Source of the DNA: Acidobacteriota bacterium
GTDB taxonomy: Bacteria; Acidobacteriota; Terriglobia; Terriglobales; Acidobacteriaceae
Assembly (NCBI GenBank): GCA_021793405.1
Contig: JAJYSV010000039.1
Coordinates: 1 to 38,129 of the forward strand
Reading direction: 5' to 3'
DNA length: 38,129 nt
Shown here: one piece after another, positions 17,325 to 25,455 of the stretch
How positions within the stretch are numbered: the stretch's first letter is position 1
Layout of the letters: every line of letters begins with the position of its first letter
Notes under the pieces: generated by a model
What the model saw: the letters and a program-made list of their open reading frames with translations, nothing else
What the model was told of the DNA's origin: nothing
The model's database searches: none
Program-made: the position numbers and the translations under genes

Positions 17325-19793
17325 TCAGCTTTTCACCAGCCCGGATGGGGGACGATCCGCCGGAGCGGCAGCCCACTCCTTGTTCGGCTTGCTGCCCATG
17401 CGAAAATGCAGTTCGCCCCCGGCCAGAATATCGGCATGGGTAAACCACGAACGCGTCAATTCCTTGCCGTTCAACTGCGCGCTTTGAATGAACATGTTCT
17501 CCTGCGAGTTATTGTCAGCAACGATTGCGAACGTCGTCCCTTTGTCTGGATTGCGGATCCTGGCGCGATTCACCAGTGGACTGCCGATGACATACACTCC
17601 CGACGCGGCGTTGACCGGATAGAAGCCCAGTGCCGCGAAAACAAACCAGCTCGACAGCTGGCCGCAATCATCGTTGCCGGGGATACCTTCTGGCGTGTTG
17701 TTGTAGAGCGCCGCCGCCTTGCGAACCCACTGCTGTGTCTTCCACGCCGCGCCGGCAAACGGATACAGATAGGGAATATGGTTGCTGGGCTCGTTGCCTT
17801 GGGCGTCCTGCCCCACCATTCCGGAGACGTCTGGTGGCGAGTCGAGCACGTTGGAGGGAGCGGCAAACAGGGCATCCAGTTTGGCGATAAACTGCTGGTC
17901 TCCGCCGTAAAGATCGATCAAGCCCTGTACATCCTGCATGACGTTGAACGTGGCCTGCCAGGCATCGGATTCGGTGTAATCGTCAAAGGTTTCCTGGTCA
18001 GGGCGGAACGGCTCCCGCCAGGCGCCGTCTTCCGTCTTGCCCCGCATAAAGCCAGTTTTGGGATCAAAGATGTTCTTGTAGTTCTGCGCCAGCTTATAAA
18101 ACATGGTTGCGTCGTCCTGCTTGCCCAGTAGCTCGGCCATCGCTCCCACGCACCAGTAGTCGTAGGAGAAATCCATGGTGCGAGACACGGATTGATTGCG
18201 CGGGCCCGTAGGCACGTAGCCATAATGGCGGAATTGCTCCTGCAATTTCCGATTGCCGTTTGCTGTCGCGCCGACGAGGGCAGTGTCCCGCATGGCGGCG
18301 TAGGCGGCCGGCACGTCATAGTCACGGAGTCCCCGCACATAGGCACCGAGGATCATGCCCGCGGAATGGAACCCAGTCATGCTCCAGGTTTCATTTCCCC
18401 ACAATGGCCACATCGGCAACGTGTTCTGGTCAAGCTCCCGATAATCGGCCAACAGCGTGCGGATGATGTCATTGGTCCGACGCGGCTGCATCAGCATAAT
18501 GAAAGGAAATTCGCCGCGATAAATGTCCCAGATGGAGAGCGCCGTGTATTTGGTAAATCCAGGGTTCGGATGATTCTGATGATCCTGCCCCCGGTAGGTT
18601 CCATCCACATCGTTATATGTGATTGGCGCGACTAGCCCGTGGTATGCACCGGTATAGAACGTCTGGCTCAGCGCGGTGTCCGGAAGCTCGGCGTCTAAAA
18701 CAGTCAAGGCACGGCTCCAGACCTGCTCTGTCTGGTGAGCCACCCCGTCAAAATCCCAATGCGGAATCTCGGCCGCCAGATTTTTTCTCGCTCCGTCGAT
18801 ACTGGTGCCGGAGATGCCGACGCGAATCACGAGTGGATTCGATCCAGTAGCATGGCTGAAGATCGCCTTGACGTGCTCGCCTGACAATTTGTCTCCCGCC
18901 GAGGCAGAGCGAACATTGCCGTCTACCTGGACCTGCACCGAAGCGGCTGGGTGTGAAAACTCCATGACGAAATAGAGCTGCTTATCCTTCGCCCATCCAT
19001 GCGTCGAGCGGCTGCCACTGATGCGCGAAGCGGTCTCAACATTCAATTCCGCATGGTAGACCTTGCTGCCTACGCTATGGACCAGGTCCACCATCACTCC
19101 CTGGTGCGTCTGGGCCGGCAATGTGGGATAACGATACCGGTGCATCCCGCAGCGCGTTGTCGCGGTCAGTTCCGCCTGCACATCGGGTGTGTCCAGGTGC
19201 ACGCCGTAATAGCCTGCGCGGACTTTTTCACTCTGGTGGGAAAAGAAAGAGCGGTAGCCTAGTTCCGATCCGCTGAAAACCCAACCGGAATTCAATCCAA
19301 GCGCCTCGATCTGTCCCTGGGCCTCCTCTCCTGGAATGCCGGGCTCCCAGCCCCAATTCCGTCCTTCGACCACCGGCATCACCAGGACATCGCCCAGCTC
19401 GCCGCCCCCCGTCCCTTGAACGTGAGTATGGGTGAAACCCTGAATGACATTGTCGGGATAGTGATAGCCCGAACAATGATTCCACCGATATACATCCCAC
19501 TTTTCATTCCACTTCGGCTCCGGCGCCCCGCTGGAATCCGGACTCAGTTGCACCAATCCAAACGGCGCCACAGCTCCGGGAAACATGTGTCCTCGCCAGC
19601 CCGTGCCGATGATCGGCAGCACATCATGGACGGAGTCCCGACCCGATGCCTTTCGTCCCAGCGGCATTGTTTGTGCCATCGCAGCATCACTTGCCTCCAA
19701 CACGCCGTAGGCGGGAAGCACCGAGCCCACCGCTGCCGCCGCGCTCGCTTTCAAGAAATCGCGTCTTTGTAACTTCCACAGTTCTCGATTCAT
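17325..19793 (-). CDS. GH92 family alpha-mannosidase, Tat-exported
   Basis: GH92 enzymes are calcium-dependent exo-alpha-mannosidases that trim mannose from N-glycans or mannans. The 822-aa protein has a twin-arginine signal, QRRDFLKASAAAAVG (RR at 10-11), so it is exported folded. Family motifs are HMFPGAVAPFGLVQLSPDS, HCSGYHYPDNVIQGFTHTH, SIWDIYRGEFPF and WGNETWSMTGFHSAGMI. The putative acid E608 lies in YTESDAWQ, and the base/metal aspartates D708-D709 lie in GNDDCGQLSSW. GAGGGA seven bases before ATG 19793 supports the start. Length is normal. Linkage preference (alpha-1,2, -1,3 or -1,6) is not readable. It stands alone and is not in a visible operon. Confidence 0.95.
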   Translation of the reverse strand: MNRELWKLQRRDFLKASAAAAVGSVLPAYGVLEASDAAMAQTMPLGRKASGRDSVHDVLPIIGTGWRGHMFPGAVAPFGLVQLSPDSSGAPEPKWNEKWDVYRWNHCSGYHYPDNVIQGFTHTHVQGTGGGELGDVLVMPVVEGRNWGWEPGIPGEEAQGQIEALGLNSGWVFSGSELGYRSFFSHQSEKVRAGYYGVHLDTPDVQAELTATTRCGMHRYRYPTLPAQTHQGVMVDLVHSVGSKVYHAELNVETASRISGSRSTHGWAKDKQLYFVMEFSHPAASVQVQVDGNVRSASAGDKLSGEHVKAIFSHATGSNPLVIRVGISGTSIDGARKNLAAEIPHWDFDGVAHQTEQVWSRALTVLDAELPDTALSQTFYTGAYHGLVAPITYNDVDGTYRGQDHQNHPNPGFTKYTALSIWDIYRGEFPFIMLMQPRRTNDIIRTLLADYRELDQNTLPMWPLWGNETWSMTGFHSAGMILGAYVRGLRDYDVPAAYAAMRDTALVGATANGNRKLQEQFRHYGYVPTGPRNQSVSRTMDFSYDYWCVGAMAELLGKQDDATMFYKLAQNYKNIFDPKTGFMRGKTEDGAWREPFRPDQETFDDYTESDAWQATFNVMQDVQGLIDLYGGDQQFIAKLDALFAAPSNVLDSPPDVSGMVGQDAQGNEPSNHIPYLYPFAGAAWKTQQWVRKAAALYNNTPEGIPGNDDCGQLSSWFVFAALGFYPVNAASGVYVIGSPLVNRARIRNPDKGTTFAIVADNNSQENMFIQSAQLNGKELTRSWFTHADILAGGELHFRMGSKPNKEWAAAPADRPPSGLVKS

Positions 19794-19926
19794 TCCGAAA
19801 TCCCTCAGGTGGCATTATAGTTCTATGATTCCTACCTCAGATGTTGGCGACATCGTGAGCGTTCCGAATTCCGCGCGATCGACCGCGCCCCAGCGGTTGA
19901 CGATGAGATCTTGTGCGAACGCAGAA

Positions 19927-19957
19927 AACCCATCCTCAGATGTTCTAAGGATGGGTT
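19927..19957 (-). terminator. Intrinsic terminator of the zinc-ribbon gene
   Basis: A perfect 10-bp inverted repeat (AACCCATCCT/AGGATGGGTT, 19927-19936 and 19948-19957) has an 11-base loop. On the - strand the stem ends in GGGTTTTCT, a short U-run. It lies 38 bases beyond the stop codon of the 59-aa zinc-ribbon gene. Confidence 0.75.
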
Positions 19958-19994
19958 CGTGGTCGAACTGGATCGATTAGAAAACGCCGCGTTC

Positions 19995-20174
19995 TTACAG
20001 CTTCTCGTGAAACTCGCAAGCGGAGCAGGAGATATACACTCCGCCCGGCACGCCGCGCTCCCGGTCCTTCACTCGTTTCACAATCCGGGTCGGTTTCGAG
20101 CACTTGGGGCAATCCGTGCTCTTAGTGGTGTCCATTTCCTTTTTACGGTCGCCCGTCTTTGCAATCTTAGCCAT
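19995..20174 (-). CDS. 59-aa zinc-ribbon protein, unknown function
   Basis: This short reading frame encodes a basic protein of 59 residues beginning MAKIAKTGDRKKEMDTTK. Two cysteine pairs, CPKC (22-25) and CSAC (50-53), are separated by a 24-residue basic segment (KPTRIVKRVKDRERG), the layout of a zinc ribbon that could bind nucleic acid. It has a good Shine-Dalgarno (AGGA six bases before the ATG). A 17-base palindrome lies 37 bases upstream and a hairpin terminator lies downstream, so it looks like a stand-alone, regulated transcription unit. No named family is recognised. The coding call rests on the cysteine pattern, the ribosome binding site and the terminator. Confidence 0.8.
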   Translation of the reverse strand: MAKIAKTGDRKKEMDTTKSTDCPKCSKPTRIVKRVKDRERGVPGGVYISCSACEFHEKL

Positions 20175-20210
20175 AATGTTTCCTGTCTCCTTCAGCTTAG
20201 GGATCCGCCG

Positions 20211-20227
20211 GACTGAATCATTCAGTC
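20211..20227. promoter_or_regulatory. 17-base palindrome upstream of the zinc-ribbon gene
   Basis: GACTGAAT-C-ATTCAGTC is an inverted repeat with perfect 8-bp arms around one base. It lies in the leader region of the 59-aa gene, where a dimeric regulator could bind. A second, weaker inverted repeat, TTCGGC-ATGAC-GCCGAA, lies at 20249-20265. No regulator can be named. Confidence 0.4.
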
Positions 20228-20412
20228 GCTGCTACTCAAACGGTTCGCTTCGGCATGACGCCGAAATCAAATGCGAATGAAAAACAGATCGGTGGGAATG
20301 TCGGCCCTGAAACGAGCCAGAGCAGTCGCGGATCGCCTACGAACACTAGTTTACACGAAGTTGTCCGCGCAAACGCCCTAGGAAGTGCGCTCGTCGAGAG
20401 GACTCCACGACT

Positions 20413-21489
20413 CTAGGGTTGCTGCTTTGCATCGCTATCGGATGGGCGCGTGAACGGAATTGACGAAGCCTGGTCTGTTGAATTCTGTGGCGCTGGACTT
20501 TTTGCCACACTTAACGGAGCGATCTGGACCAGGCCTGCAGTCGGCGCAGTCTCTGCGGGTGCGGATGCGGCCGGAGGCGGGGGAGCAGGATGCATGGGAT
20601 GGCTAAGATCGACGGGGATGCCAGCGGGCTTGAGTTCCGGCTGACTATATTTCCATGCCAAGTCGCGGGTCATCCAGATCAGGATGTAGAGCCCAATCCA
20701 TAACACGATCAAGGCCACCATGCTGGCTTCCGGCCCGTACTCACCGCCCGTTAGCCAAGTGGGTCCATCGACGTAGGTGTGGATCACGCTCGACGCTTGA
20801 CGGCTGCCAGCGAGTGGTTGGCCGAAAAGGACGGCGATACTCGCGACCCAGGCGAAATGCAATCCCCAACTCAGCCAGAGGGCATGGGTTCGCAGATAAG
20901 CGACAGACAGCACAACGGCTGCCAATGCGCTCGCCCATACGGCAGTCGGCGTTGCGCCGGGTACCTTCAAACACAGCACGGCAAAGAATGTTCCGGAAAG
21001 AATGGTGGCGGTGAACGGACCCGTGGTTTCGATCAACTTTTGAAAAGGATATCCGCGGAAAGCAATCTCGCCCGCGAGTGCGCCTGCGGCTAGAGCCAGC
21101 GCTTGCAGAACCAGGAGCTGCCACGCATGAAATGAGGTCCAAAGTTGCACATAAAACGTGCCGGCCAGCGCGGCGACGAGGATCACTACGGTGACCATGC
21201 CCCAACCCAACGCGGCACCCATTGCAAACTCACGGACATCTCCTGGCCGCCGAGCCAGTCCCATGGCGCGGAGCGGCTCACGCTTGCGATCCCAGGCCAA
21301 TTCCATGTACCCGAAGCCTACGATCAGGATGAAAATCGCAAACAAGTTTCGAATCAAAGGAAAGGCTTCGTCTCGGCTAAAACCGCGGGCAGCGATACGG
21401 GCCAGATAATAGGCAACGGCGATCCACGCGACTCCCAGAAGAAACCGAAGAAAGGCGCGCCCTCGTCCCGGACCGCGAAGCAAGCTCAT
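20413..21489 (-). CDS. CPBP-family (CAAX protease-like) membrane protein with eroded active site
   Basis: The 358-aa protein has about eight hydrophobic segments and a hydrophilic, proline/alanine-rich C-terminal tail of about 80 residues. The region ALAGEIAFRGYPFQK matches motif 1 of the CPBP (Abi/Rce1) intramembrane protease family, but the usual EE pair is GE. Motif 2, normally FxxxH, reads FFAVLCLK, with no histidine. Motif 3 keeps a histidine (WGLHFAWV) but lacks the asparagine that usually follows. If the fold assignment is right, the protein is probably not an active metalloprotease. GGAG seven bases before ATG 21489 supports the start. It runs codirectionally 137 bases downstream of accA; a functional link is not evident. 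Confidence 0.75.
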   Translation of the reverse strand: MSLLRGPGRGRAFLRFLLGVAWIAVAYYLARIAARGFSRDEAFPLIRNLFAIFILIVGFGYMELAWDRKREPLRAMGLARRPGDVREFAMGAALGWGMVTVVILVAALAGTFYVQLWTSFHAWQLLVLQALALAAGALAGEIAFRGYPFQKLIETTGPFTATILSGTFFAVLCLKVPGATPTAVWASALAAVVLSVAYLRTHALWLSWGLHFAWVASIAVLFGQPLAGSRQASSVIHTYVDGPTWLTGGEYGPEASMVALIVLWIGLYILIWMTRDLAWKYSQPELKPAGIPVDLSHPMHPAPPPPAASAPAETAPTAGLVQIAPLSVAKSPAPQNSTDQASSIPFTRPSDSDAKQQP

Positions 21490-21626
21490 AGAGATACTCC
21501 GCCGGGCGGAACCAGCGAGGGACCTTTGCTGCTTCGTGCGAGCACGCGGACACAGGCTTCGAGGTCGGGTCTCGCCCTTCCCATCACGGTCTGCGTCGTG
21601 TTTATGAGACCGCTTCTGAGCACCGC

Positions 21627-22481
21627 TTATCCTTCGGTATAAAATCGCGCCATGTTGCGGAACTTGGAGATCCGATCGCGCACCAGCTCGTCGATCGAAA
21701 GCAGTTTCACTTGACTCAACTGGAGCTGCAGCGCATCGTCCAGCAACCTGGCTGCCTGCTCCGGGTCATTCTGCGCGCCGCCTGGGGGCTCCGGCACGAC
21801 AACGTCGATACAGCCTAACCGCAAGACGTTTTCGGAGTTGGTCCGCAATGCCTCGGCCGCGAGGGCGCGTTTGCTGGCATCTCGCCACATGATGGAAGCG
21901 CAAGCCTCGGGGGAAATTACCGAATAAACGGAGTTCTCCAGCATCAGTACGCGATCAGCGACGGCCAACGCCAGCGCCCCGCCCGATCCGCCTTCGCCGG
22001 TGATTGTGGCAAGAATGGGGACACGCAGACGGGCCATCTCTCGCAGGTTACGGGCAATGGCTTCCGCCTGTCCTCGCTCTTCCGCGCCCAATCCTGGATT
22101 CGCGCCGATCAAATCGATGAATGTAAACACGGGACGGGAAAATTTTTCGGCTAGCTTCATGGCCCGAAGCGCCTTGCGGTACCCCTCAGGATTGGGCATG
22201 CCGAAATTGCGCTGGACCTTCTCCTTGGTGGTGCGGCCCTTGACGTTGGCGATCACCAGAACCTGCTCACCATGAAAACGGGCCATGCCGCAAGCCATCG
22301 CAAGATCGTCGCCAAAGGCACGATCGCCGTGAATCTCGCTAAAGTCAGTAAATAACGACTCGATAAATTCCATCGGATAAGGACGCTTCGGATGCCGCGC
22401 CAACTCCGTCTTCTGCCATGCCACACTCAGGGTTTCGGCTGGCGTTTCTGTCGGGTTGTCTGCTAAGTTCTCTGCCGTCAT
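21627..22481 (-). CDS. accA: Acetyl-CoA carboxylase carboxyltransferase subunit alpha
   Basis: AccA with AccD transfers the carboxyl group from carboxybiotin to acetyl-CoA in the first step of fatty acid synthesis. The 284-aa protein shows AWQKTELARHPKRPYP, KGRTTKEKVQRNFGMPNPEG, GAEERGQAEAIARNLREM, TGEGGSGGALAL and VISPEACASIMW, all alpha-subunit hallmarks. Two things are odd. The N-terminal coiled-coil region before the ARHP motif is only about 30 residues, against about 85 in the E. coli protein. The usual FIDTPGAYPG stretch reads FIDLIGANPG. It could be a divergent but functional AccA or a second carboxyltransferase. The start at 22481 is the first ATG of the frame and the Shine-Dalgarno is weak. 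Confidence 0.88.
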   Translation of the reverse strand: MTAENLADNPTETPAETLSVAWQKTELARHPKRPYPMEFIESLFTDFSEIHGDRAFGDDLAMACGMARFHGEQVLVIANVKGRTTKEKVQRNFGMPNPEGYRKALRAMKLAEKFSRPVFTFIDLIGANPGLGAEERGQAEAIARNLREMARLRVPILATITGEGGSGGALALAVADRVLMLENSVYSVISPEACASIMWRDASKRALAAEALRTNSENVLRLGCIDVVVPEPPGGAQNDPEQAARLLDDALQLQLSQVKLLSIDELVRDRISKFRNMARFYTEG

Positions 22482-22797
22482 GGTAGAACTTCGATTCTAG
22501 CGGCCTGAAGCGTTCTCGCACAACTATGCGGATTGGATTCCAAATCCCGGCATAGCGGGGTCGAGTCTGGCCAGCCACAATATTTTTCATTTCAACACGT
22601 GCAAAGAATGTCCGCAGCCAAGTTATCTCAGCGCAACATGCGACCGCTATGGGAGAAATTCCGGCCACTCCCGACCATTCTGCCATGCAAGACTATAGAA
22701 GAAATGATGGACACGGAACAGCCTGAAACGCCCAGTGTGAATCCTACAGGTGCAGCAAGTCTTCCATTTATTGGAATGTTGGAGGGAAAAGCCCTAC
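22482..22797. other. Divergent intergenic region between accA and the VTT protein gene
   Basis: These 316 bases separate two outward-facing genes and should hold both promoters. No reading frame here has protein character, and no strong hairpin or promoter match was found. A GGAGGG at 22781-22786 is the probable ribosome binding site of the + strand gene. Confidence 0.35.
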
Positions 22798-23439
22798 ATG
22801 TCGCATGCTTTTCGTCCCTTTCTTCATTTTCTCTTTGATCTTGGATACTTTGGCCCGTTCGTCCTGGGGATCCTGGATTCTTCGTTTCTGGTGCTGCCAT
22901 TCGGAAACGATCTGCTAGTGGTCGGTCTGATCGCGCACCACCATGCCGGATTTCTCCTTTATGTTCTCTCTGCCGCGTTTGGGTCTACCGTGGGAGTACT
23001 GTTGTTAGCCAGCGTGGCGCGGAAATTCGGCGAGGAAGGGATTCGAAAAGTAGCGGGTCAAAAACAGTTCGACAGACTCAAGAAAAAAATTGGTGAACGT
23101 TCCGGAGTGGCGGTCGCCATCGGGTGTCTCGCTCCTCCGCCGTTTCCGTTCACCATGGTGATTGCCGCCACGAGCGCGCTGGGTTATTCATTGTGGCGTG
23201 TGGCGGGGATCAATTTTGTCTCTCGGGCTGTCCGATTTTCCGTGCTTGGGTTGCTAGCGATCAGGTTCGGCACAGTCATTTTGCGCATAGGGAAGTCCCC
23301 GGTATTCGTTTGGAGCGTGATCGCCTTCATCGCCCTGTGCCTGATTGCCAGCGCGTTTTCTATTTGGCACTGGGTCCGGTCGACACGACCCGAGAAACAA
23401 CATGCCCACGTCGGCGGCACCGGAGCCAAGCATAAATGA
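22798..23439 (+). CDS. VTT-domain (DedA/SNARE-associated) membrane protein
   Basis: The 213-aa integral membrane protein has the VTT/DedA layout. An N-terminal re-entrant region (LGYFGPFVLGILDSSF, LPFGNDLLVVGLIAHHH) is followed by FGSTVGVLLLASVARKFGEEG. A second block, CLAPPPFPFTMVIAATSALG, carries the proline-rich re-entrant loop, and a C-terminal hydrophobic helix ends the protein. Relatives act as lipid scramblases or flippases, or in membrane homeostasis; the specific role here is unknown. The start is taken at ATG 22798, with GGAGGG 11 bases upstream. An in-frame GTG at 22750 would add 16 non-hydrophobic residues. It faces away from accA and is convergent with the SDR gene. Confidence 0.82.
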   Translation: MSHAFRPFLHFLFDLGYFGPFVLGILDSSFLVLPFGNDLLVVGLIAHHHAGFLLYVLSAAFGSTVGVLLLASVARKFGEEGIRKVAGQKQFDRLKKKIGERSGVAVAIGCLAPPPFPFTMVIAATSALGYSLWRVAGINFVSRAVRFSVLGLLAIRFGTVILRIGKSPVFVWSVIAFIALCLIASAFSIWHWVRSTRPEKQHAHVGGTGAKHK

Positions 23440-23487
23440 TCCGAAGGGAAACACAGGAGTCTGACGCACGAATCCTCGGCGTGGCCG

Positions 23488-24273
23488 CTACTGGTTGACG
23501 GCGCTCGACAGAAATCCACCGTCCACGACGAGAATCTCGCCCGTGACAAAGGAAGCTGCGTCGGAAGCGAGGTAAATGGCCGCGCCTACCAGTTCCTCGA
23601 CCTTGCCAAATCGCCCCATGGGAGTTCGCAGGAGCAATTCCTTTCCACGGCCGGAGCTATCGAGCAATTCCGTATTGAGTGCGGTGCGGAAAACTCCGGG
23701 AGCGATCGCATTGACCGTTACGCCATGGCGTGCCCACTCGATTGCAAGGGATTTTGTCAGCGATGCTACCGCCGCCTTGCTGGCGGAATAGGCCGCGACT
23801 TCGTAGAAGGCCACAAAGCTGGTGAGAGAGGCGATATTGATGATGCGGCCGTAGCCGCGCGCCACCATGTGCCGGCCAAACACCTGACAGGAGCGAAGGG
23901 TGCCCGTCAGGTTCGTGTCGAGAATGTTCCACCACAGGGCTTCATCCATCTCCAGGGTGGGAACTCGCTGGGTGATTCCTGCGCAATTCACGAGGATATC
24001 CACCTCGCCGAGCGCGGATATTGTTTTTTCTAAAACTTTTTCCAGAGAGCCGCGATCACTTACATCGGAGGTGAGAGCGAGCGAACGTCGTCCCAAAGAT
24101 TCAATCCGCGTCGTGATTTCGCTGACATGGTCCGCACGGCGGGAAGTGGCCACCACATCGGCTCCCGCCTCGGCGAGCCCCAGCGCAAGCGCCCTGCCAA
24201 TCCCCGAAGTTCCTCCAACCACCACGGCAACTTTGCCGGCGACATCCAATCCTTTGATTCCCTCGCTCCCCAT
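23488..24273 (-). CDS. Short-chain dehydrogenase/reductase (SDR)
   Basis: This NAD(P)-dependent oxidoreductase of 261 aa is a classical SDR. It has the nucleotide-binding GGTSGIGRALALGLAEAG, DVSDRGS after strand 3, NCAG in place of NNAG, the serine of NIASLTS and the catalytic YSASK. A closing GEILVVDGGF segment completes the fold. Its overall pattern resembles gluconate/2-deoxygluconate dehydrogenases (KduD or IdnO-like), which would suit the nearby uxaC, but specificity is not certain. ATG 24273 has AGGA five bases upstream. A longer frame to 24381 runs into the FNT gene and is not used. It follows the FNT gene by 58 bases on the same strand. Confidence 0.9.
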   Translation of the reverse strand: MGSEGIKGLDVAGKVAVVVGGTSGIGRALALGLAEAGADVVATSRRADHVSEITTRIESLGRRSLALTSDVSDRGSLEKVLEKTISALGEVDILVNCAGITQRVPTLEMDEALWWNILDTNLTGTLRSCQVFGRHMVARGYGRIINIASLTSFVAFYEVAAYSASKAAVASLTKSLAIEWARHGVTVNAIAPGVFRTALNTELLDSSGRGKELLLRTPMGRFGKVEELVGAAIYLASDAASFVTGEILVVDGGFLSSAVNQ

Positions 24274-24331
24274 TCGAATCCTATGTCTCCCGCAACAGAA
24301 TATCGCCTTCGGGGGAACAATTCCCGAATCA

Positions 24332-25240
24332 TCAGCGAGGAAAGCTGTGACCTTCGTCCTCGCCACCTTTGACTTGGCCATATTCCAGCAGGGTGACGAT
24401 CAAAACGCCTCCAGTAATGTTGCCTAGCACCGCGGGCAGCAACCATGCAAAATATTGCGAGGCTGCAACCTGATGCTGGAGAACGGCGGCAAGGATTTCG
24501 CCGCTGCTGGCAATGCAGTGCGCAAAGCGGCCCAGTCCAACCATGAATGTGAGCAGCCAAATCAGCATGACCGATCCTGTAATGGAGTGGCTCCCGCTGA
24601 CCAACCACGCCACCAGCGCAATAATCCAGCCGCCGATCACCGCGCTCCAGAAAATGTTTCCCCCACTTACATTTACAGCTTCTTTGCCGAATACCACCAT
24701 AGCGCTGACATACTCCGGGCGGAGGGCTCCCGTACGCACCGCCAACACTGCAAATAAAAATGCTCCCAGCAGATTGCTGGGCAAGACGATGGCCCAGAGC
24801 CTGAGAGTGGTCCAAAGATGTCGGCGTTCAGCAAACATCAAAGCAACGGGATAGAGAGTATTTTCAGTAAACAACTGCGCTCTGCCGACGATGACGGCAA
24901 TGAAACCCATGGGATAGAAGAGTTGCGCGATGAATCTGGAGGTTGTGCTGGGACCCAACGCTCCCACGACAATGGAAACACTGAGCGCGGTAAGCCCCAT
25001 CGTAATTCCGCCCGCCAGGCCGGAGATGGCGAGCGCGATCGCCGGTCGGTCCAGTTCATGCCGCGCGTTGCGCGAGACCTGCTCGTAGATTTCATCCGCC
25101 GTTGGCCGATCCAGATTGAGCTGCGCTGCCTCGAGTAGCGGTTCCGGAGGAGGCTCGGGGCGGCTTTTCTTGCGCAATTTGCTGAATGGCACGTTGGCTC
25201 CGGTTGGTTGTGCTTGGAATCTACGCCGATACCCAGGCAC
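24332..25240 (-). CDS. Formate/nitrite transporter (FNT) family protein
   Basis: This pentameric-type channel protein of 302 aa has six predicted membrane spans. Family features include the YEQVSRNARHELDRPA N-terminal helix region and the re-entrant segment MGFIAVIVGRAQLFTENTL. The later blocks are GSHSITGSVMLIW and LGRFAHCIASSGEI, whose histidine corresponds to the conserved channel histidine. The closest branch appears to be the YfdC-like FNT group rather than FocA or NirC, so the ion carried is uncertain. The N-terminal 45 residues are hydrophilic and proline-rich, and the exact start is unclear: GTG 25240, or a GTG at 25192. It is divergent from uxaC and probably cotranscribed with the SDR gene downstream. 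Confidence 0.88.
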   Translation of the reverse strand: MPGYRRRFQAQPTGANVPFSKLRKKSRPEPPPEPLLEAAQLNLDRPTADEIYEQVSRNARHELDRPAIALAISGLAGGITMGLTALSVSIVVGALGPSTTSRFIAQLFYPMGFIAVIVGRAQLFTENTLYPVALMFAERRHLWTTLRLWAIVLPSNLLGAFLFAVLAVRTGALRPEYVSAMVVFGKEAVNVSGGNIFWSAVIGGWIIALVAWLVSGSHSITGSVMLIWLLTFMVGLGRFAHCIASSGEILAAVLQHQVAASQYFAWLLPAVLGNITGGVLIVTLLEYGQVKGGEDEGHSFPR

Positions 25241-25455
25241 GTCCGATTCACCTATACAGTGGATGCAATTTCACCGTTTCTTACGCAGAAAAAAGATTGA
25301 CCTGAGTCGGATCTTCCCCATAGACGCGCTTCGCAGGTTTAGATGCAGATCTTTTGAGTGAGCGCCTACACATATTGGCCATATAACGGGAAAGAGTCGC
25401 CGCGCAAATATCAAGCTGGCGGAGGCCTTACTATGGATGGGGAGACTTCTCAGCC

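Noticed and set aside
22533-22838. 101-codon + strand frame in the accA/VTT intergenic region
   Set aside because: It runs out of frame into the VTT gene, has no ribosome binding site and shows no protein-like composition.
24274-24381. Longer start for the SDR gene
   Set aside because: It overlaps the FNT gene, while ATG 24273 has a good Shine-Dalgarno and the usual distance to the nucleotide-binding motif.
25297-25387. Promoter candidates for uxaC (TTGACC at 25297, TATAAC at 25382)
   Set aside because: Neither has a matching partner box at acceptable spacing, so no promoter was called.
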